Below, one piece after another: positions 8,397-17,296 of a stretch of DNA of 50,852 nt. The position numbers were made by a program, and so were the translations under genes. Source of the stretch: Pirellulales bacterium (GTDB lineage Bacteria; Planctomycetota; Planctomycetia; Pirellulales; UBA1268); the NCBI GenBank assembly GCA_016779265.1, contig JADHNY010000016.1:1-50852 (forward strand), given 5' to 3'. Numbering within the stretch: the stretch's first letter is position 1; each line of letters opens with the position of its first letter. The notes beneath the pieces were generated by a model. That model was given only the letters and a program-made list of their open reading frames with translations, did not search any database and was not told where the DNA came from.

Positions 8397-8464
8397 GCTC
8401 AGAGACGGATGTTGGCCATGAATTGTGGCCGCTGTGTGACGCGTGTGGAGGCTGGTGAGCCGAG

Positions 8465-9691
8465 ATGGCCGAGTACCTGATTCAGACTGTGGGACTGCCG
8501 GAGTGGCTGGCATGGTCGCTGATGGCGGGGCTCTCGGCCGTGCTGATCCTCAACCTGATGGCCGGTGGGGCCTTGGTCTTCATCTGGGCTGAGAGAAAGG
8601 TTTCAGCCCGAATCCAAGACCGTCTGGGGCCTACACGCACTGGTGGCAGTTTTGGCTGGCTGCAGTCTCTCGCTGATGGCATCAAGCTTCTCGCGAAGGA
8701 AGACCTGATGCCCGCGGGGGCCGACGGGATGCTGTTCCGGGTGGCCCCGTACGTCAGCTTTTGTGCCTCATTTGCGGCCTTTATCGGCCTGCCATTCGCC
8801 TTTGACATGGTCGGCCTGCGGCTGAATGTCGGCGTGTTCTATGTCGTCGCGGTGCTCGGCTTGGAGGTGTTTGGGGTGATCCTTGCCGGCTACGCCTCGG
8901 CCTCGAAGTGGTCGCTCTTCGGGGCGATGCGTGAAGCAGCACAGGTGGTTAGTTACGAGGTTCCCTTAGGCATGTGCATCGTGGTGCCAGTCATGCTGGC
9001 TGGCACGATGGATCTCGTGACGATTGGTGAGAAACAGGCCGGTTGGTTCACCAACTGGTACGTCTTTCATGATCCGTTCACGTTTGTGATTTTCTGGGTC
9101 TACGTGACCTGTGCGGTGGCCAGCGTGAACCGAGCCCCGTTTGACCTCGCTGAGGCTGAAAGCGAACTGGTAGCAGGCTTCCACACCGAATACTCGGGTC
9201 TGCGGTGGAGTTTCTTCTTCATGGCCGAGTACAGCTCGATGTTTCTGGTGAGTGGCCTTGCGGCAGTGCTGTTTCTGGGCGGTTGGAACGGTCCGATTCC
9301 AGTCGCGTCTTTGTTGGGGCTCAGCGACGGCACCGGAGACACGACCGGCGTGCTGGTGCGGCTGGTTGGTCTCGGGAATCTGCTTGGAAAGGCAACGCTC
9401 GGTGTGCTGATCATGATGTGGATTCGTTGGACACTTCCACGGCTACGTATCGACCAGGTGATGACCACCTGCCTGAAGTACTGCACGCCGATTGCCGCGG
9501 TAATGTTTGCTGGCGCGATGACCTGGCTTTGGGTGTTTCCTGGCGGCGTTCTCGACATCGACACAGGATCGCGGCGGCCTGGTGAGATTCGTGAAGGCTG
9601 GCTGGACGGTCCCGGTGGGCGTGGTGCAGCGGCCGTTTCGACGCCTTCGTCTGTCCCGAATAATGCGGCAGTTGCGGAGGTGGCGGAATGA
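8465..9691 (+). CDS. nuoH: NADH-quinone oxidoreductase subunit H
   Basis: The membrane subunit that joins the two arms and lines the quinone tunnel, 408 residues. AERKVSARIQDRLGPTRTG near residue 42, DGIKLLAKED and the loop NRAPFDLAEAESELVAGFHTEYSG are diagnostic. About eight membrane segments are visible. The C terminus (about 375-408) is a polar Gly/Ala/Ser tail not usual for NuoH. The start at 8465 has GGAGG ~12 nt upstream. The stop overlaps the nuoJ start as ATGA. Confidence 0.96.
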   Translation: MAEYLIQTVGLPEWLAWSLMAGLSAVLILNLMAGGALVFIWAERKVSARIQDRLGPTRTGGSFGWLQSLADGIKLLAKEDLMPAGADGMLFRVAPYVSFCASFAAFIGLPFAFDMVGLRLNVGVFYVVAVLGLEVFGVILAGYASASKWSLFGAMREAAQVVSYEVPLGMCIVVPVMLAGTMDLVTIGEKQAGWFTNWYVFHDPFTFVIFWVYVTCAVASVNRAPFDLAEAESELVAGFHTEYSGLRWSFFFMAEYSSMFLVSGLAAVLFLGGWNGPIPVASLLGLSDGTGDTTGVLVRLVGLGNLLGKATLGVLIMMWIRWTLPRLRIDQVMTTCLKYCTPIAAVMFAGAMTWLWVFPGGVLDIDTGSRRPGEIREGWLDGPGGRGAAAVSTPSSVPNNAAVAEVAE

Positions 9692-10377
9692 TCGGGACCT
9701 TGTTTGGGGTGAGTTCGCTGCTTGCCGCGACGTCAGGGGGCATCAACTGGCACAGCTTTTTCTTTCTGCTGTTTGCCCTGCTCGCCTGTGGCCTCGCCGT
9801 GGCGGTCGTGCTCGCAGACAATGTCGTCCGGATGGCTTTCTATCTTGTGCTCTCACTCGGAGCGACGGCCGGACTGTTCTTCCTGGCCGGTGCCGAGTTT
9901 GTGGGCGCCATGCAGTTGATGATCTACGTTGGTGGCACGCTTGTGCTGCTGATCTTCGGCGTGATGCTGACTGCCCAAGAGCCGTTCGTTGCCATCAAGA
10001 CGCCCGCTCGCGATAAGGTTTTGGCTGGCATCGTTGGTGGCGGCCTGTTGGCTGTGTTGCTGCAGGCAGCGTTCACGGGGCCAGCATGGTCTGAGGCCCC
10101 TGCCGACATGGCAGAGCGAACGCTCGGCCAGGTGACACAGCCCTCGGCAACACCGCTCGGCATGGCGCTGGTTGGCGTGCGTGTGGATGGTGACGTGGCC
10201 AGCGGTGAGCGATCACCGGCTGATGGCAATGTCCGTTCTGGCTATCTGCTGCCGTTTGAAATCGTTTCGGTGCACCTGCTGGTGGTGCTGGTGGGTGCGG
10301 CCTACTTGGCGCGAACCAAGCGTCGCAAGGCGGTCGCGATTGCGCGTGATGAAAGTACGACGGGAGGGGTGCGATGA
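9688..10377 (+). CDS. nuoJ: NADH-quinone oxidoreductase subunit J
   Basis: A 229-residue membrane subunit with five predicted helices. The TM3 region GAEFVGAMQLMIYVGGTLVLLIFG is diagnostic of NuoJ. The loop before the last helix (about 130-185, including a TLGQVTQPSATPLG stretch) is longer than in typical NuoJ, which is about 165-185 residues in many bacteria. The gene overlaps nuoH upstream and nuoK downstream by ATGA, so the three are probably translationally coupled. Confidence 0.95.
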   Translation: MIGTLFGVSSLLAATSGGINWHSFFFLLFALLACGLAVAVVLADNVVRMAFYLVLSLGATAGLFFLAGAEFVGAMQLMIYVGGTLVLLIFGVMLTAQEPFVAIKTPARDKVLAGIVGGGLLAVLLQAAFTGPAWSEAPADMAERTLGQVTQPSATPLGMALVGVRVDGDVASGERSPADGNVRSGYLLPFEIVSVHLLVVLVGAAYLARTKRRKAVAIARDESTTGGVR

Positions 10378-10718
10378 ATCTGCTGTCCGATCCTGTCGGC
10401 GTGAGCCACTACCTGGTTGTGGGCGCAATCCTGTTTACGACAGGTGTCGTCTGCATGGTGGTCAAGCGGAATGCGTTAGGGGTGTTGATGGGTATCGAAC
10501 TCGTGCTCAATGGCGCCAACGTCAACTTTGTGGCATTCGGTTCGCCGGTGTTGCGGGGCGAGCAGGCATCGATTCTGGGTCTGGATGGTCAGGCCATGGC
10601 GTTGTTTGTAATCCTGCTGGCGGCTGCTGAGGCGGCTGTCGCGTTGGCGATTACGCTCAACTTCTACAACAACCATGCGACGGTCGACGTTGACCGCGCA
10701 GACGATCTGAAGGGCTAA
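10374..10718 (+). CDS. nuoK: NADH-quinone oxidoreductase subunit K
   Basis: A small three-helix membrane subunit, 114 residues. GVLMGIELVLNGANVNFVAF carries the conserved TM2 Glu involved in proton transfer, and ALFVILLAAAEAAVALAI the TM3 Glu. It starts by ATGA overlap with nuoJ. It is slightly longer than the usual ~100 residues because of the TM2-TM3 loop (residues 57-70) and a polar C terminus. Confidence 0.96.
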   Translation: MNLLSDPVGVSHYLVVGAILFTTGVVCMVVKRNALGVLMGIELVLNGANVNFVAFGSPVLRGEQASILGLDGQAMALFVILLAAAEAAVALAITLNFYNNHATVDVDRADDLKG

Positions 10719-10766
10719 GGGTAGCGCGAGGCCGAAGGGCGGCGTGCAGACAAACGCGGGGCTGAC

Positions 10767-13412
10767 GTGGAACTGGTGGAAACAGATCTCGGCGCGACAC
10801 TGTCGACCCTGCTGGGTTTGGCGTGGCTGATCCCCCTGGCGTCGTTTGCGGCGATTCTCTTTTTTGGTCCGAAGATGGGGCCGCATGGCCGCAACTCGGC
10901 ATGGGTGGCGACCGGTGCGATCGGTACTTCGCTGGCTCTGTCGTTGTTTGCCTTCGGCACCTGGATGGTCAACCATCCGCCTGCAGTGGCCCACCATGGA
11001 GATCATGGCGACGTCCACGGCGAGGACCATGGTGAGGAGCACGGCAAAGAGCACGACGACTCACACGCCAACAACCATTCCGCGGAGGCGACGAATCGTG
11101 TGGCTGCCAGGCTCGTGCGTTTTGCGGAAGAGCAGGCTGCGGAGGGCGGTCACGGTGATCGGGAGCACGGTGATCACGAACACGATGGTCACGAACACAG
11201 TGATGAGGGCCACGGTGATGAAGGCCACGGTGATGAAGGCCAGCACGCAGACTCGGTAGAGCATGGTGATACCGGGCATGGCGAAAAGATTGCCTACTCA
11301 GGCGACTGGTATGCCCTCTATCGCAGCCCCAGCCTCGTGCTCTCGATTGGCTGGTACATCGATAGTCTGACGGTCCTGCTGTTTGTGGTTGTGACGTTCA
11401 TTGCAACCTGCATTCACGTCTACGCCACCGGCTACATGCACGATGAACTGCACGATGTGACCGATCACGAGGTGACACTCGCTGCCGGTGGTCACCTGCA
11501 TCGCCCTGGCCGTTTTCCACGCTTCTTTCAGGCCCTGTCTCTCTTCTGTTTCAGCATGCTGGGCATCGTCATTGCCGGAAATCTGGCGATGGTGTTCATC
11601 TTCTGGGAGCTTGTCGGCATCTGCTCTTGGTTTCTGATCGGCTTCTATTTTGAACGGAAGAGTGCGTCAACGGCGGCAAATAAGGCGTTCATCGTCAATC
11701 GCGTCGGTGACTTCGGGATGCTGATCGGCCTGATGGCCTTGTGGGGTGCGCTCGGCACGCTGCACTTCGGCGACACGGTTTCGGTTGATGCGGAGGGACA
11801 TCAGGTCGTTGAGCCAGGCCTGTTTAGCCTCGTGCGGCCCGCTGAAAACGGCCACGCCCTTCAGGTGCCTGATGGGATGGTGGTTGCCGCAGCTGCCAGC
11901 CGAGTCGGCAATATCGCATCGGTGGTCAGCCCGGAAGACGCTCGTGCTGTGATTGCCGAGCAGGTGTCGGGCTGGCGAGCGATGGGAATGGGCAACTGGC
12001 TGCTCGTGGTTGCGGGGCTGGGTATCTTTTGTGGCTGCATGGGAAAGAGTGCCCAGGTGCCGCTACACGTCTGGCTGCCTGACGCCATGGAAGGGCCGAC
12101 CCCTGTTTCTGCCCTTGTGCATTCGGCAACCATGGTGGCTGCGGGTGTCTACCTCACAGGCCGTTTCTATCCGGTGCTGACGCCGGATGTGCTTGTGGTG
12201 ATCGCTTACATCGGTGCCATCACGCTGTTTATCGCTGCGACGATCGCCCTGGTCTGCACGGATATTAAACGGGTGCTCGCCTACTCAACGGTGAGCCAAC
12301 TCGGCTACATGATGCTCGCCCTCGGCGTTGGTGGATGGGTGGCTGGCCTGTTTCATCTGGTGACACACGCCTTCTTCAAGAGCCTGTTGTTTATGTGCTC
12401 GGGCTCTGTGATTCACGCCTGTCACACCAATGACATGCGTCGCATGGGCGGCCTTCTGAAGAAGATGCCCTATACAGGTTGGACGATGCTCGTGGGCTGC
12501 CTGGCGATCATTGGTGCCGGTGTGCCCTTTGTGATCGGATTCTCGGGCTATTACTCGAAGGACTCGATCCTCGCTCAAGCTCTCCTGTTTCGGCAGATCA
12601 ACCCGTCGCACGCCATCCTCTGGTATGCCGCCGCTGGCGGTGCTGCGCTGACCGCCTTCTACATGTTCCGGCTGTGGTTTATGACGTTTATCGGCGAGCC
12701 CCGGGATCAGGAGGTCGCCGCCCACGTGCATGAGTCGCCGTCGGTGATGACAACGCCGCTGGTCGTGCTCTCGGTGATGGCCGTCGCAGCTGGCTGGTCG
12801 CTCGGTTCGCTCGGGGTTGTGAATCTGCTGGAGCAGGCCCGGCCGCTCGGCACGGCAGCGGGCATGACCGGCGGTGGTCTGCTGACCGCTGCCGTGACGG
12901 TTCCGGCTGAGGCGGCAAGCCATGCTGAAGCGATCCACGTGACCGCCACCTGGACGGCATTTGCCACTGCCGGTCTGGGCGTGCTGCTGGCAGCTGCGTT
13001 CTATGTCTGGCGTGTGGTGAACCCCGCGGTGATCGCGACAACGCTACGGCCTGTGTATGTCTTTCTGGAAAACAAGTGGTACTTCGACGAAATCTACAAC
13101 TGGATCTTCGTGAAACCCGCCCACGGAATCGCCATGCTGGCTTCGGCCAATGACCGTGGGATTATCGACTCGATTTTGCATCTCGCAGCCTGGTTGTCTC
13201 GTCAACTGGCTGCGATTGACGCCTGGATTGACCGCTTCCTGGTCGACGGGCTGATCAACACCCTTGCGAATGTCACCTGGACGATGGGCCTGCGACTGAG
13301 GCACGTCCAGACCGGTCGACTCCGCCAATACGTGATGTTCATCGTTGTCGGGACGGTGGCCATCTTCCTCCTGGCAAGCATGATGCTCAGCGCGACCGTC
13401 GCGATTCCTTGA
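10767..13412 (+). CDS. nuoL: NADH-quinone oxidoreductase subunit L with histidine-rich loop
   Basis: The distal antiporter-like proton-pumping subunit. It has 881 residues against a usual 600-660. TM1 is ~15-33 and TM2 ~45-67. Residues 70-171 are a His/Asp/Glu/Gly-rich segment with 21 His. The antiporter core follows, with WELVGICSWFLIGFY near 285 and the TM7-8 motif GKSAQVPLHVWLPDAMEGPTP near 430, including the proton-path Lys. A second insertion lies near 335-400. The C-terminal lateral helix region (about 770-881) is present, with DRGIIDSILHLAAWLSRQ before the last helix. The start is GTG 10767, 48 nt after nuoK. Confidence 0.95.
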   Translation: MELVETDLGATLSTLLGLAWLIPLASFAAILFFGPKMGPHGRNSAWVATGAIGTSLALSLFAFGTWMVNHPPAVAHHGDHGDVHGEDHGEEHGKEHDDSHANNHSAEATNRVAARLVRFAEEQAAEGGHGDREHGDHEHDGHEHSDEGHGDEGHGDEGQHADSVEHGDTGHGEKIAYSGDWYALYRSPSLVLSIGWYIDSLTVLLFVVVTFIATCIHVYATGYMHDELHDVTDHEVTLAAGGHLHRPGRFPRFFQALSLFCFSMLGIVIAGNLAMVFIFWELVGICSWFLIGFYFERKSASTAANKAFIVNRVGDFGMLIGLMALWGALGTLHFGDTVSVDAEGHQVVEPGLFSLVRPAENGHALQVPDGMVVAAAASRVGNIASVVSPEDARAVIAEQVSGWRAMGMGNWLLVVAGLGIFCGCMGKSAQVPLHVWLPDAMEGPTPVSALVHSATMVAAGVYLTGRFYPVLTPDVLVVIAYIGAITLFIAATIALVCTDIKRVLAYSTVSQLGYMMLALGVGGWVAGLFHLVTHAFFKSLLFMCSGSVIHACHTNDMRRMGGLLKKMPYTGWTMLVGCLAIIGAGVPFVIGFSGYYSKDSILAQALLFRQINPSHAILWYAAAGGAALTAFYMFRLWFMTFIGEPRDQEVAAHVHESPSVMTTPLVVLSVMAVAAGWSLGSLGVVNLLEQARPLGTAAGMTGGGLLTAAVTVPAEAASHAEAIHVTATWTAFATAGLGVLLAAAFYVWRVVNPAVIATTLRPVYVFLENKWYFDEIYNWIFVKPAHGIAMLASANDRGIIDSILHLAAWLSRQLAAIDAWIDRFLVDGLINTLANVTWTMGLRLRHVQTGRLRQYVMFIVVGTVAIFLLASMMLSATVAIP
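11208..11240 (+). repeat. 15-bp tandem repeat inside the nuoL His-rich segment
   Basis: The unit GGCCACGGTGATGAA occurs at 11208-11222 and 11223-11237 and starts a third time. It encodes repeats of GHGDE. Imperfect relatives (CACGGTGATCACGAA-like) precede it. Such an array suggests the His-rich loop grew by slippage or unequal recombination and may vary in length between strains. Confidence 0.7.
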
Positions 13413-13433
13413 CCTAATCATCCACACGCAATC

Positions 13434-13483
13434 ATCGATCTACACACTGGCATCGATCTACACACTGGCATCCACACACTGGC
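13434..13483. repeat. 18-bp tandem repeat between nuoL and nuoM
   Basis: ATCGATCTACACACTGGC occurs perfectly at 13434-13451 and 13452-13469, followed by a degenerate 14-bp copy to 13483. It fills much of the 124-nt nuoL-nuoM spacer. It contains no start codon and is not a CRISPR (units are directly abutted). It may be a neutral slippage repeat or a binding array. Confidence 0.85.
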
Positions 13484-13536
13484 TGGAAGCCCCAGCCGCT
13501 TGCCATTCCTGAGGCCCGCCTGTTCGGAACTTTTCC

Positions 13537-15351
13537 ATGTCGCAACCAGCCTTCTGGCCACTCACGCTGATTCTCTTCCTGCCAGCGATTGTGGCCTTCG
13601 TTCTCTCGTTGCCGATCATCCCCAAGGCTCGCGAAGAGTTGATCCGTTGGATTGCTCTGGCGACCACAGCAGTGGTGTTCGTCATTTCGCTGATGCTGGC
13701 GGTGCCTGCGCTGGGTGGTTTTGGCGGTTCGCAGTTTGCCGTGGGTGACCCCGCGATGCAGATGGTCGTGAAGATGCCATGGATTGATGCCTTTGGAATC
13801 GAATACCTGCTGGGGGTCGATGGCATCAGCATGCCGCTGGTGGTGTTGACGACGTTTCTCTCGGTGCTGGCCTGTGGGGCGAGCTGGAATATCTCCAAGC
13901 ATGTGAAGGCCTACTTCGTTCTCTTTCTCCTGCTGGAGACGGGAATGATCGGCGTGTTCATCTCCTTGGACTTCTTCCTCTTCTACGTGTTCTGGGAGGT
14001 GATGCTCCTGCCGATGTACTTCCTGATCGGCATCTGGGGTGGTCCTCGTCGTGAATACGCTGCCATCAAGTTCTTCCTCTACACGCTGCTCGGGAGCGTG
14101 TTGATGCTCTTGGCGATCCTGATGCTCTACTTCAACAGCGATGTGAAGCTGCTCAGCGACGATCAGCTGATCGCTACGCAGGTGGTCAGCCCACTGCTGG
14201 ATGAAGCAGGTCAGGCTGAGGCGATTGCGGAAATCAAGGCGGCCGACTCCGCGGTGCACACGTTTAATCTGATGGCGTTGGCTGCGATTGGGCAGCTCCC
14301 AGACTCGCCGTTCTCGCAGGTTGAAGTGTTTGGCACCCGTTTGGAGGTGCTGGCGTTCCTGCTGTTGTTGATCGGCTTTGTAATCAAGGTGCCGGTGGTG
14401 CCTGTGCATACCTGGCTGCCCGACGCCCACGTCGAGGCCCCCACCCCGATCTCGATGATCCTGGCTGGCGTGCTGCTGAAGCTCGGTGGCTACGGCATCA
14501 TTCGGATCTGCTATCCGATCTGCCCTGGTGGTGGGCTGGAACTCGCCTGGCTCGTCTGTGGCCTGGGTGTGGTCTCCATGGTGTACGGAGCGTTTGCCGC
14601 CCTCGCGCAGAAGGACTTCAAGCGGATGGTGGCCTACAGCTCGGTGAGCCACATGGGCTATGTCATGCTCGGTCTCGGCGTCTGGAGCGCGGTTGCTGGA
14701 CGTGAATATGCCTGGGAGTCATGGGCTCAGGGTGTGAACGGTGCGATGTTCCAGATGCTCGCCCACGGTATTTCGTCCGCCGGCATGTTCTTCATGGTCG
14801 GTGTGCTCTACGACCGGGTGCATCACCGCAACCTGGAAGAGTTTGGCGGCATCTTTGGCCGGATGCCTGTCTATGCGGGCATGGCTGTGGCCGTGTTCTT
14901 TGCAGGGCTGGGGCTTCCCGGGCTGTGCGGCTTTATCGGCGAGGTCCTGGTCACCCTTTCTGCCTGGAACTACAGCTACACGTTGGCGGCCATCTCTGCG
15001 TTTACTGTGATTCTCACCGCAGGGTACATCCTCTGGGCCATCCAGCGGGTTTACCTCGGGGCTGAGTATCGTGGCCCACACGAAGAGGCTCTGACGCCAA
15101 TGAACAGCCGTGAACTGGCGATCGCCACGCCTCTGGTGTTCCTGGCAATCGTGTTTGGTGTCTATCCCCAGTCGCTCTTCGATTACGTCACTCCATCGGT
15201 GAATCATCAGGTGGAGACGTTGGCTGCGTGGACACGCGATGTTCACGATGCCGATGTTCGCGATGCGAATGGTGAGTCAGACATCGAGCAGACGGCTCAT
15301 CAGGCTGCTGTTGACCACGTGGCTGACAACTCGGGGGTAACGACACCGTGA
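13537..15351 (+). CDS. nuoM: NADH-quinone oxidoreductase subunit M
   Basis: An antiporter-like proton-pumping subunit of 604 residues, versus about 500 in many bacteria. The TM5 Glu region FYVFWEVMLLPMYFLIGIWG lies near 150, and KVPVVPVHTWLPDAHVEAPTP near 285 carries the TM7-8 features. DFKRMVAYSSVSHMGYVMLG near 363 has the central Lys. A polar loop of ~55 residues (about 200-260) precedes TM7. The C-terminal ~50 residues are acidic and polar. The start ATG has GGAAC 5 nt before it. The stop overlaps the nuoN GTG by one base pattern (GTGA). Confidence 0.95.
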   Translation: MSQPAFWPLTLILFLPAIVAFVLSLPIIPKAREELIRWIALATTAVVFVISLMLAVPALGGFGGSQFAVGDPAMQMVVKMPWIDAFGIEYLLGVDGISMPLVVLTTFLSVLACGASWNISKHVKAYFVLFLLLETGMIGVFISLDFFLFYVFWEVMLLPMYFLIGIWGGPRREYAAIKFFLYTLLGSVLMLLAILMLYFNSDVKLLSDDQLIATQVVSPLLDEAGQAEAIAEIKAADSAVHTFNLMALAAIGQLPDSPFSQVEVFGTRLEVLAFLLLLIGFVIKVPVVPVHTWLPDAHVEAPTPISMILAGVLLKLGGYGIIRICYPICPGGGLELAWLVCGLGVVSMVYGAFAALAQKDFKRMVAYSSVSHMGYVMLGLGVWSAVAGREYAWESWAQGVNGAMFQMLAHGISSAGMFFMVGVLYDRVHHRNLEEFGGIFGRMPVYAGMAVAVFFAGLGLPGLCGFIGEVLVTLSAWNYSYTLAAISAFTVILTAGYILWAIQRVYLGAEYRGPHEEALTPMNSRELAIATPLVFLAIVFGVYPQSLFDYVTPSVNHQVETLAAWTRDVHDADVRDANGESDIEQTAHQAAVDHVADNSGVTTP

Positions 15352-17228
15352 ATCCAGCCTCGTTCTTAACGCCGGTTCTTCACGACACCCTGCAGGTGTC
15401 GCTGCCGCTGTTCCGTACGGAACTTGCCTTGGCGGTGACGGTCGTGCTGGTCTTGCTGGTGCGGATGCTGCCAGGACTGCGTCGGCTCGACTCGGGCGTT
15501 GTCGCGCTTGGTGGCATCCTCTTCGCGGCTTGGTATGCCTGGAGTGACTTGCGTGGCCTGCCGGGCTCGCCCTGGATGCCCGACGCCGTCGGACCCGAAC
15601 GCGTGGAGCTCTTCACTGGCCTGCTCGTCTTCGACCCATTGACGGCTTTTCTGCGGTTTCTGCTGACCGGTTTTCTCGTGTTGTTCGCAGTGTTCACGCG
15701 GATCACGGGGATTCCTGACCGGGAAGATTCTGCGGACTTCAACGTGCTCGTGCTGGGGGCCACGCTCGGCATGTGTCTGATGGCCTCGGCGAACCATCTG
15801 CTGGCGGTGTTTATGGCCGTTGAGATGGCCAGTGTGCCGAGTTATGCCTTGGCTGGACTGCTTAAGGGGCGTCGCACAAGTTCTGAGGCCGCCTTGAAGT
15901 ATGCCGTGTATGGGGCGGGAGCTGCCGGTGTGATGCTCTACGGCATCAGCCTGTTGGCAGGTTCCCTCGGGACCTTTCACCTGCCTACGGCGGCGGCTCG
16001 TTTGGCTGAAATGGGGATCGTCGGCTTCCCTGAAGGTGCCGCTCTTGTGCTGGCACTCGGCGGGCTGATGGTTGGCGTGGGGCTTGCGTTTAAGCTGTCA
16101 GCAGTGCCGTTTCACTTCTGGGCTCCAGACGTGTTTGAAGGGGCATCGGCTGAAGTAGGTGGGTTTCTGTCCGTTGCCAGTAAGGCGGCGGCGGTTGCGT
16201 TGCTAGTTCGGGTCGCTCTGGGCTTGAGCTCGCCTGTCGCCCTTGAGGCTGACATGGTGCCTGCGGCGAGCGTTGTGCTCCATCACGCTGACGAAGCAGC
16301 AGCCGAGACCGCTGAGGCCGGATCTTCTGTGACTCAGGCTTCTGCGTCTCAGCGCCGTGTGGCGGCCCAGTTTGCTTCTCTGAAGCAGGACGGTGATGGC
16401 CAGGAAGGCGATGCCTCAAACAGCGAGAAGCCGGCCACGGAGGCCGCAGCAACAGAGATCGTGGCTGGGGCGACTTCAGCAGCGGTGATGTCGGTTGATG
16501 AGCAGCGAATCGGCTTGGCGTTGCCTCGCTATTTTATCGTTGCACTCATCGCCTTCATGGCAGCGGTGACCTGCACACTGGGCAACCTCGGTGCCTACGG
16601 TCAGACCAATATCAAGCGTTTGCTCGCCTACTCGACTATCGCCCATGCAGGCTACCTGATGATGGGGGTCGCGGCTGCGGTTGCACTCGCGGGCAGCAAC
16701 CCGTCCATGGCCGTGTCTGCTGTGGCAGCTGTGGCTTTCTACCTCGCAACGTACGTGTTTATGAACGTCTCGGCGTTCTTGATCGTGGCCGTGCTGCGAA
16801 ACCGCCTGCGAAGTGAAGAGATCGCCAGCTACGCAGGCCTTGTGAAGACGAGCCCTGGTCTGGTCGTGCTGATGGGCGTTGTGCTGGTCAGCCTGATTGG
16901 GCTTCCACCACTCGCAGGCTTTGTGGGCAAGTTCCTGATTTTTGCTTCGCTCGTGGAGGCAAGTTCGTTGCCTGCAGAAGGCAGCATTCTGTCGGCGTTG
17001 CTGATCGTTGGCGGCGTGAACACCGTGCTCAGCCTGTTCTACTACCTACGTGTTCTCAAGGTGATGACCTTCGACCCGCCACCATCTGACCGGCCGCAGC
17101 AGAGTGTGGGCTTGGTGTCGCTTTCCGGTGCTGCCATCACCGCATTCGTCGTGCCGATTGTGATCTTTGGTGTGTTCTGGTCGGGCCTTTACACGCTGGC
17201 TCATCTGGCCGGTGGCATTGTGTCCTAG
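15348..17228 (+). CDS. nuoN: NADH-quinone oxidoreductase subunit N with Ala-rich insertion
   Basis: The proximal antiporter-like subunit, 626 residues versus about 480-500 usually. The VEMASVPSYALAGLLKG block near 158 has the TM5 Glu, FKLSAVPFHFWAPDVFEGA near 248 the TM7 Lys, and SVASKAAAVALLVRV the TM8 Lys. QTNIKRLLAYSTIAHAGYLMMG near 419 is diagnostic. Residues ~295-388 are an Ala/Glu/Ser-rich polar insertion between TM8 and TM9 that is not in standard NuoN. The start is GTG 15348, overlapping the nuoM stop. It is the last nuo gene; no terminator is visible in the 68 nt before the next gene. Confidence 0.94.
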   Translation: MNPASFLTPVLHDTLQVSLPLFRTELALAVTVVLVLLVRMLPGLRRLDSGVVALGGILFAAWYAWSDLRGLPGSPWMPDAVGPERVELFTGLLVFDPLTAFLRFLLTGFLVLFAVFTRITGIPDREDSADFNVLVLGATLGMCLMASANHLLAVFMAVEMASVPSYALAGLLKGRRTSSEAALKYAVYGAGAAGVMLYGISLLAGSLGTFHLPTAAARLAEMGIVGFPEGAALVLALGGLMVGVGLAFKLSAVPFHFWAPDVFEGASAEVGGFLSVASKAAAVALLVRVALGLSSPVALEADMVPAASVVLHHADEAAAETAEAGSSVTQASASQRRVAAQFASLKQDGDGQEGDASNSEKPATEAAATEIVAGATSAAVMSVDEQRIGLALPRYFIVALIAFMAAVTCTLGNLGAYGQTNIKRLLAYSTIAHAGYLMMGVAAAVALAGSNPSMAVSAVAAVAFYLATYVFMNVSAFLIVAVLRNRLRSEEIASYAGLVKTSPGLVVLMGVVLVSLIGLPPLAGFVGKFLIFASLVEASSLPAEGSILSALLIVGGVNTVLSLFYYLRVLKVMTFDPPPSDRPQQSVGLVSLSGAAITAFVVPIVIFGVFWSGLYTLAHLAGGIVS

Positions 17229-17296
17229 GGAAACGGTGTGATCGCTGGCAGGCTCTGAGAGGCCATGCCTGACGAACAGTGGGAGACTTCAGAACA

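Noticed and set aside
11061-11279. Minus-strand frame that looks like a small membrane protein (repeated ITV units)
   Set aside because: It is the antisense of the His/Asp/Gly-coding repeat in nuoL, which produces Val/Ile/Thr codons by composition alone.
13434-13483. Possible CRISPR repeat
   Set aside because: Units abut directly with no spacers, there are fewer than three copies and no cas genes are present.
13432-14652. 406-codon open frame on the minus strand antisense to nuoM
   Set aside because: It is a GC-rich shadow of nuoM in a fixed codon phase; the translation is Gln/His/Arg-rich with no fold, and the plus-strand gene has clear NuoM motifs.
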